14,683 bases of DNA from JAKBCQ01 sp021807585. Its GTDB lineage: Bacteria > Planctomycetota > Planctomycetia > Isosphaerales > Isosphaeraceae. A program made the translations under genes and the position numbers. The stretch covers positions 1-14,683 of the forward strand of contig DAHWFG010000138.1 in assembly GCA_027325115.1 (NCBI GenBank), in the 5' to 3' direction. The notes beneath the pieces were generated by a model. That model was not told where the DNA came from and did not search any database. It saw only the letters and a program-made list of their open reading frames with translations. Shown here piece by piece: positions 14,630-14,683 of the stretch; position 1 is the first letter of the stretch; each line of letters begins with the position of its first letter.

Positions 14630-14683
14630 AATACATCTTGATTAAATAACTGTTATAATAATGATAATTTCATGATTACAAAT

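Overview
The window looks like a stretch of chromosome from a GC-rich bacterium with AT-rich intergenic islands. Gene content (DciA next to GyrB, a SWIM-domain SNF2 ATPase, a receiver-HATPase fusion, a secreted protein of repeated PPC-like modules) suggests Planctomycetota, perhaps an Isosphaera-like lineage. That is an inference from gene types; there is no rRNA or other decisive marker here.

Left part (1-8008, all minus strand), in transcription order: dciA (DnaB loader, DUF721), gyrB (DNA gyrase B), a 1159-residue SWIM/SNF2 ATPase, then an MFS transporter that runs off the left edge. Replication and DNA-topology functions sit together at the upstream end.

Middle (8381-10874, plus strand): a PhoU-type phosphate regulator without pst genes beside it, followed after 49 bases by a secreted protein of about five tandem PPC-like beta modules. 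A 372-base AT-rich divergent region separates phoU from dciA.

The most interesting locus is 11090-11827 (minus): an ArsM-like SAM-dependent methyltransferase whose simple ORF ends at an in-frame TGA at codon 198. Reading through that TGA gives 47 further residues that complete the family's C-terminus. The TGA sits where ArsM enzymes have a conserved arsenic-binding cysteine, and 13 bases after it starts a 9-bp hairpin with a GGUC loop like the SECIS of E. coli fdhF. I read this as a selenocysteine-containing methyltransferase of 245 residues, which ordinary gene callers would truncate. Two other cysteines of bacterial ArsM are replaced.

Right part: a receiver domain fused to an RsbW/SpoIIAB-like HATPase (12072-12980, plus), an Old Yellow Enzyme-type ene-reductase (minus), and a divergent ArsR-family repressor (plus). 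The last two share a compact promoter region with good sigma-70 boxes for both directions and three copies of ATAGTTC, the likely operator. The arsR-type gene appears to be leaderless.

No tRNA, rRNA, CRISPR array, insertion sequence or phage gene was recognised. No selenocysteine machinery (selA, selB, selC, selD) lies in the window.
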